A program made the position numbers and the translations under genes. Below the pieces are notes generated by a model that saw nothing but the letters and a program-made list of their open reading frames with translations, was not told the DNA's origin and did not search any database. Positions 63,624 through 64,000 of a stretch of 64,000 bases of DNA are shown here, in pieces (position 1 is the first letter of the stretch; each line of letters opens with the position of its first letter). The stretch covers positions 72,565 to 136,564 of the forward strand of contig JAEYSM010000026.1 in the NCBI GenBank assembly GCA_023434665.1. Direction: 5' to 3'. Source of the DNA: Bacteroidota bacterium (GTDB taxonomy: Bacteria > Bacteroidota > Bacteroidia > Bacteroidales > Lentimicrobiaceae).

Positions 63624-64000
63624 ATGAAGAGAACTACCTACCTACTATTACTTGCTACCATTGCCATTACATTTAGTAGCTGCAGCAAATTCGCCATGGT
63701 TTCCTTTAATTATCCTGTACCTCCACAAAAAAACATGCCCGAAAATATAAAAACCATTGCCATTGCTAACAGATCATTAACTCCCAAGGAAAACAAGACA
63801 GAAAAAATAATCGAATCTGTAATTTCCGGAGAGATTGAAGTTTCAGACAGGAAAGCATCCAATGAATGCATTGCAGGAGTAATGGAGCGACTTGCCAATA
63901 ATGAAGAGATTAAATGTGTATTTGCTTCTGAACATAGACTTTATGGTACAGGTACCAGAGACCTCCCCACCCCCCTTGATTGGGAAAAAGTGAGTGAAAT
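63624..64000 (+). CDS. lipoprotein, N-terminal part (cut by window edge)
   Basis: 126 codons are visible from ATG 63624 (MKRTTYLLLLATIAITFSSC). Lipobox SSC at Cys20 predicts a lipoprotein. The mature start SKFAMVSFNYPVPPQKNMPE and IKTIAIANRSL resemble DUF6340-type proteins of Bacteroidota, of unknown function. The frame is open to the end of the window, so the C-terminus is not known. Confidence 0.65.
   Translation, partial: MKRTTYLLLLATIAITFSSCSKFAMVSFNYPVPPQKNMPENIKTIAIANRSLTPKENKTEKIIESVISGEIEVSDRKASNECIAGVMERLANNEEIKCVFASEHRLYGTGTRDLPTPLDWEKVSE

Overview
The window comes from a member of the Bacteroidota, most likely of the Bacteroidales type. Three things point there: promoters of the form TTTG/TTG, then 19-22 bases, then TAnnTTTG instead of the usual -35/-10 pair; a SusC/SusD polysaccharide-utilisation locus; and typical Bacteroidota families (DUF4290, DUF6377-like regulator, zinc-less L36 and S14). 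I cannot name the genus from sequence alone. No CRISPR array, insertion sequence, prophage or ordinary tRNA gene was seen.

1-19.9 kb, minus strand: the 3' part of enolase's neighbourhood and one very long ribosomal cluster. The str, S10, spc and alpha operons are merged into one run (rpsL-rpsG-fusA-rpsJ through rpsD-rpoA-rplQ), without tuf and adk, and end at a clear terminator before eno. Upstream of rpsL lie two good Bacteroidota promoters in tandem. Between them is about 220 nt of strongly structured sequence, a candidate small RNA (possibly 6S-like) or a long leader.

20.0-35.3 kb, plus strand: a nitrate-respiration region. It starts with a lipoprotein of the PhnD type, a membrane histidine kinase and a complete NtrC-type sigma-54 activator, with overlapping or close genes. 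Next come YceI, an outer-membrane barrel protein and a second YceI, behind a control region that holds a near-perfect sigma-54 promoter, a perfect inverted repeat about 110 bases upstream of the promoter, and an array of six repeats with an 11-bp period. The nitrate/nitrite transporter NarK and a complete membrane-bound nitrate reductase NarGHJI follow. The key ligands of NarG, NarH and NarI keep the E. coli residue positions exactly or within one residue. A 13-base motif, inside a longer similar stretch, is shared by the yceI and narK upstream regions and suggests that the two units are regulated together.

35.3-46.9 kb, plus strand: a polysaccharide-utilisation locus with a SusR-like membrane regulator, two surface/periplasmic accessory proteins, SusC, SusD, a GH71/GH99-like lipoprotein and a SusB-like GH97 alpha-glucosidase. 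It has its own promoter and a strong terminator. An alpha-glucan substrate is the best guess.

46.9-64 kb: housekeeping and mixed genes. These are type II NADH dehydrogenase, a LiaF-like membrane protein, a UvrD/PcrA helicase, DUF4290, MurA with Asp in place of the fosfomycin-target Cys, GrpE-DnaJ, an ABC-2 exporter pair, an atypical NtrC-like protein (GSFTSA loop, no DNA-binding domain), tmRNA with an unusual tag, a METTL25-like methyltransferase, an outer-membrane DUF5020-type protein, two unknowns and a truncated lipoprotein gene at the right edge.
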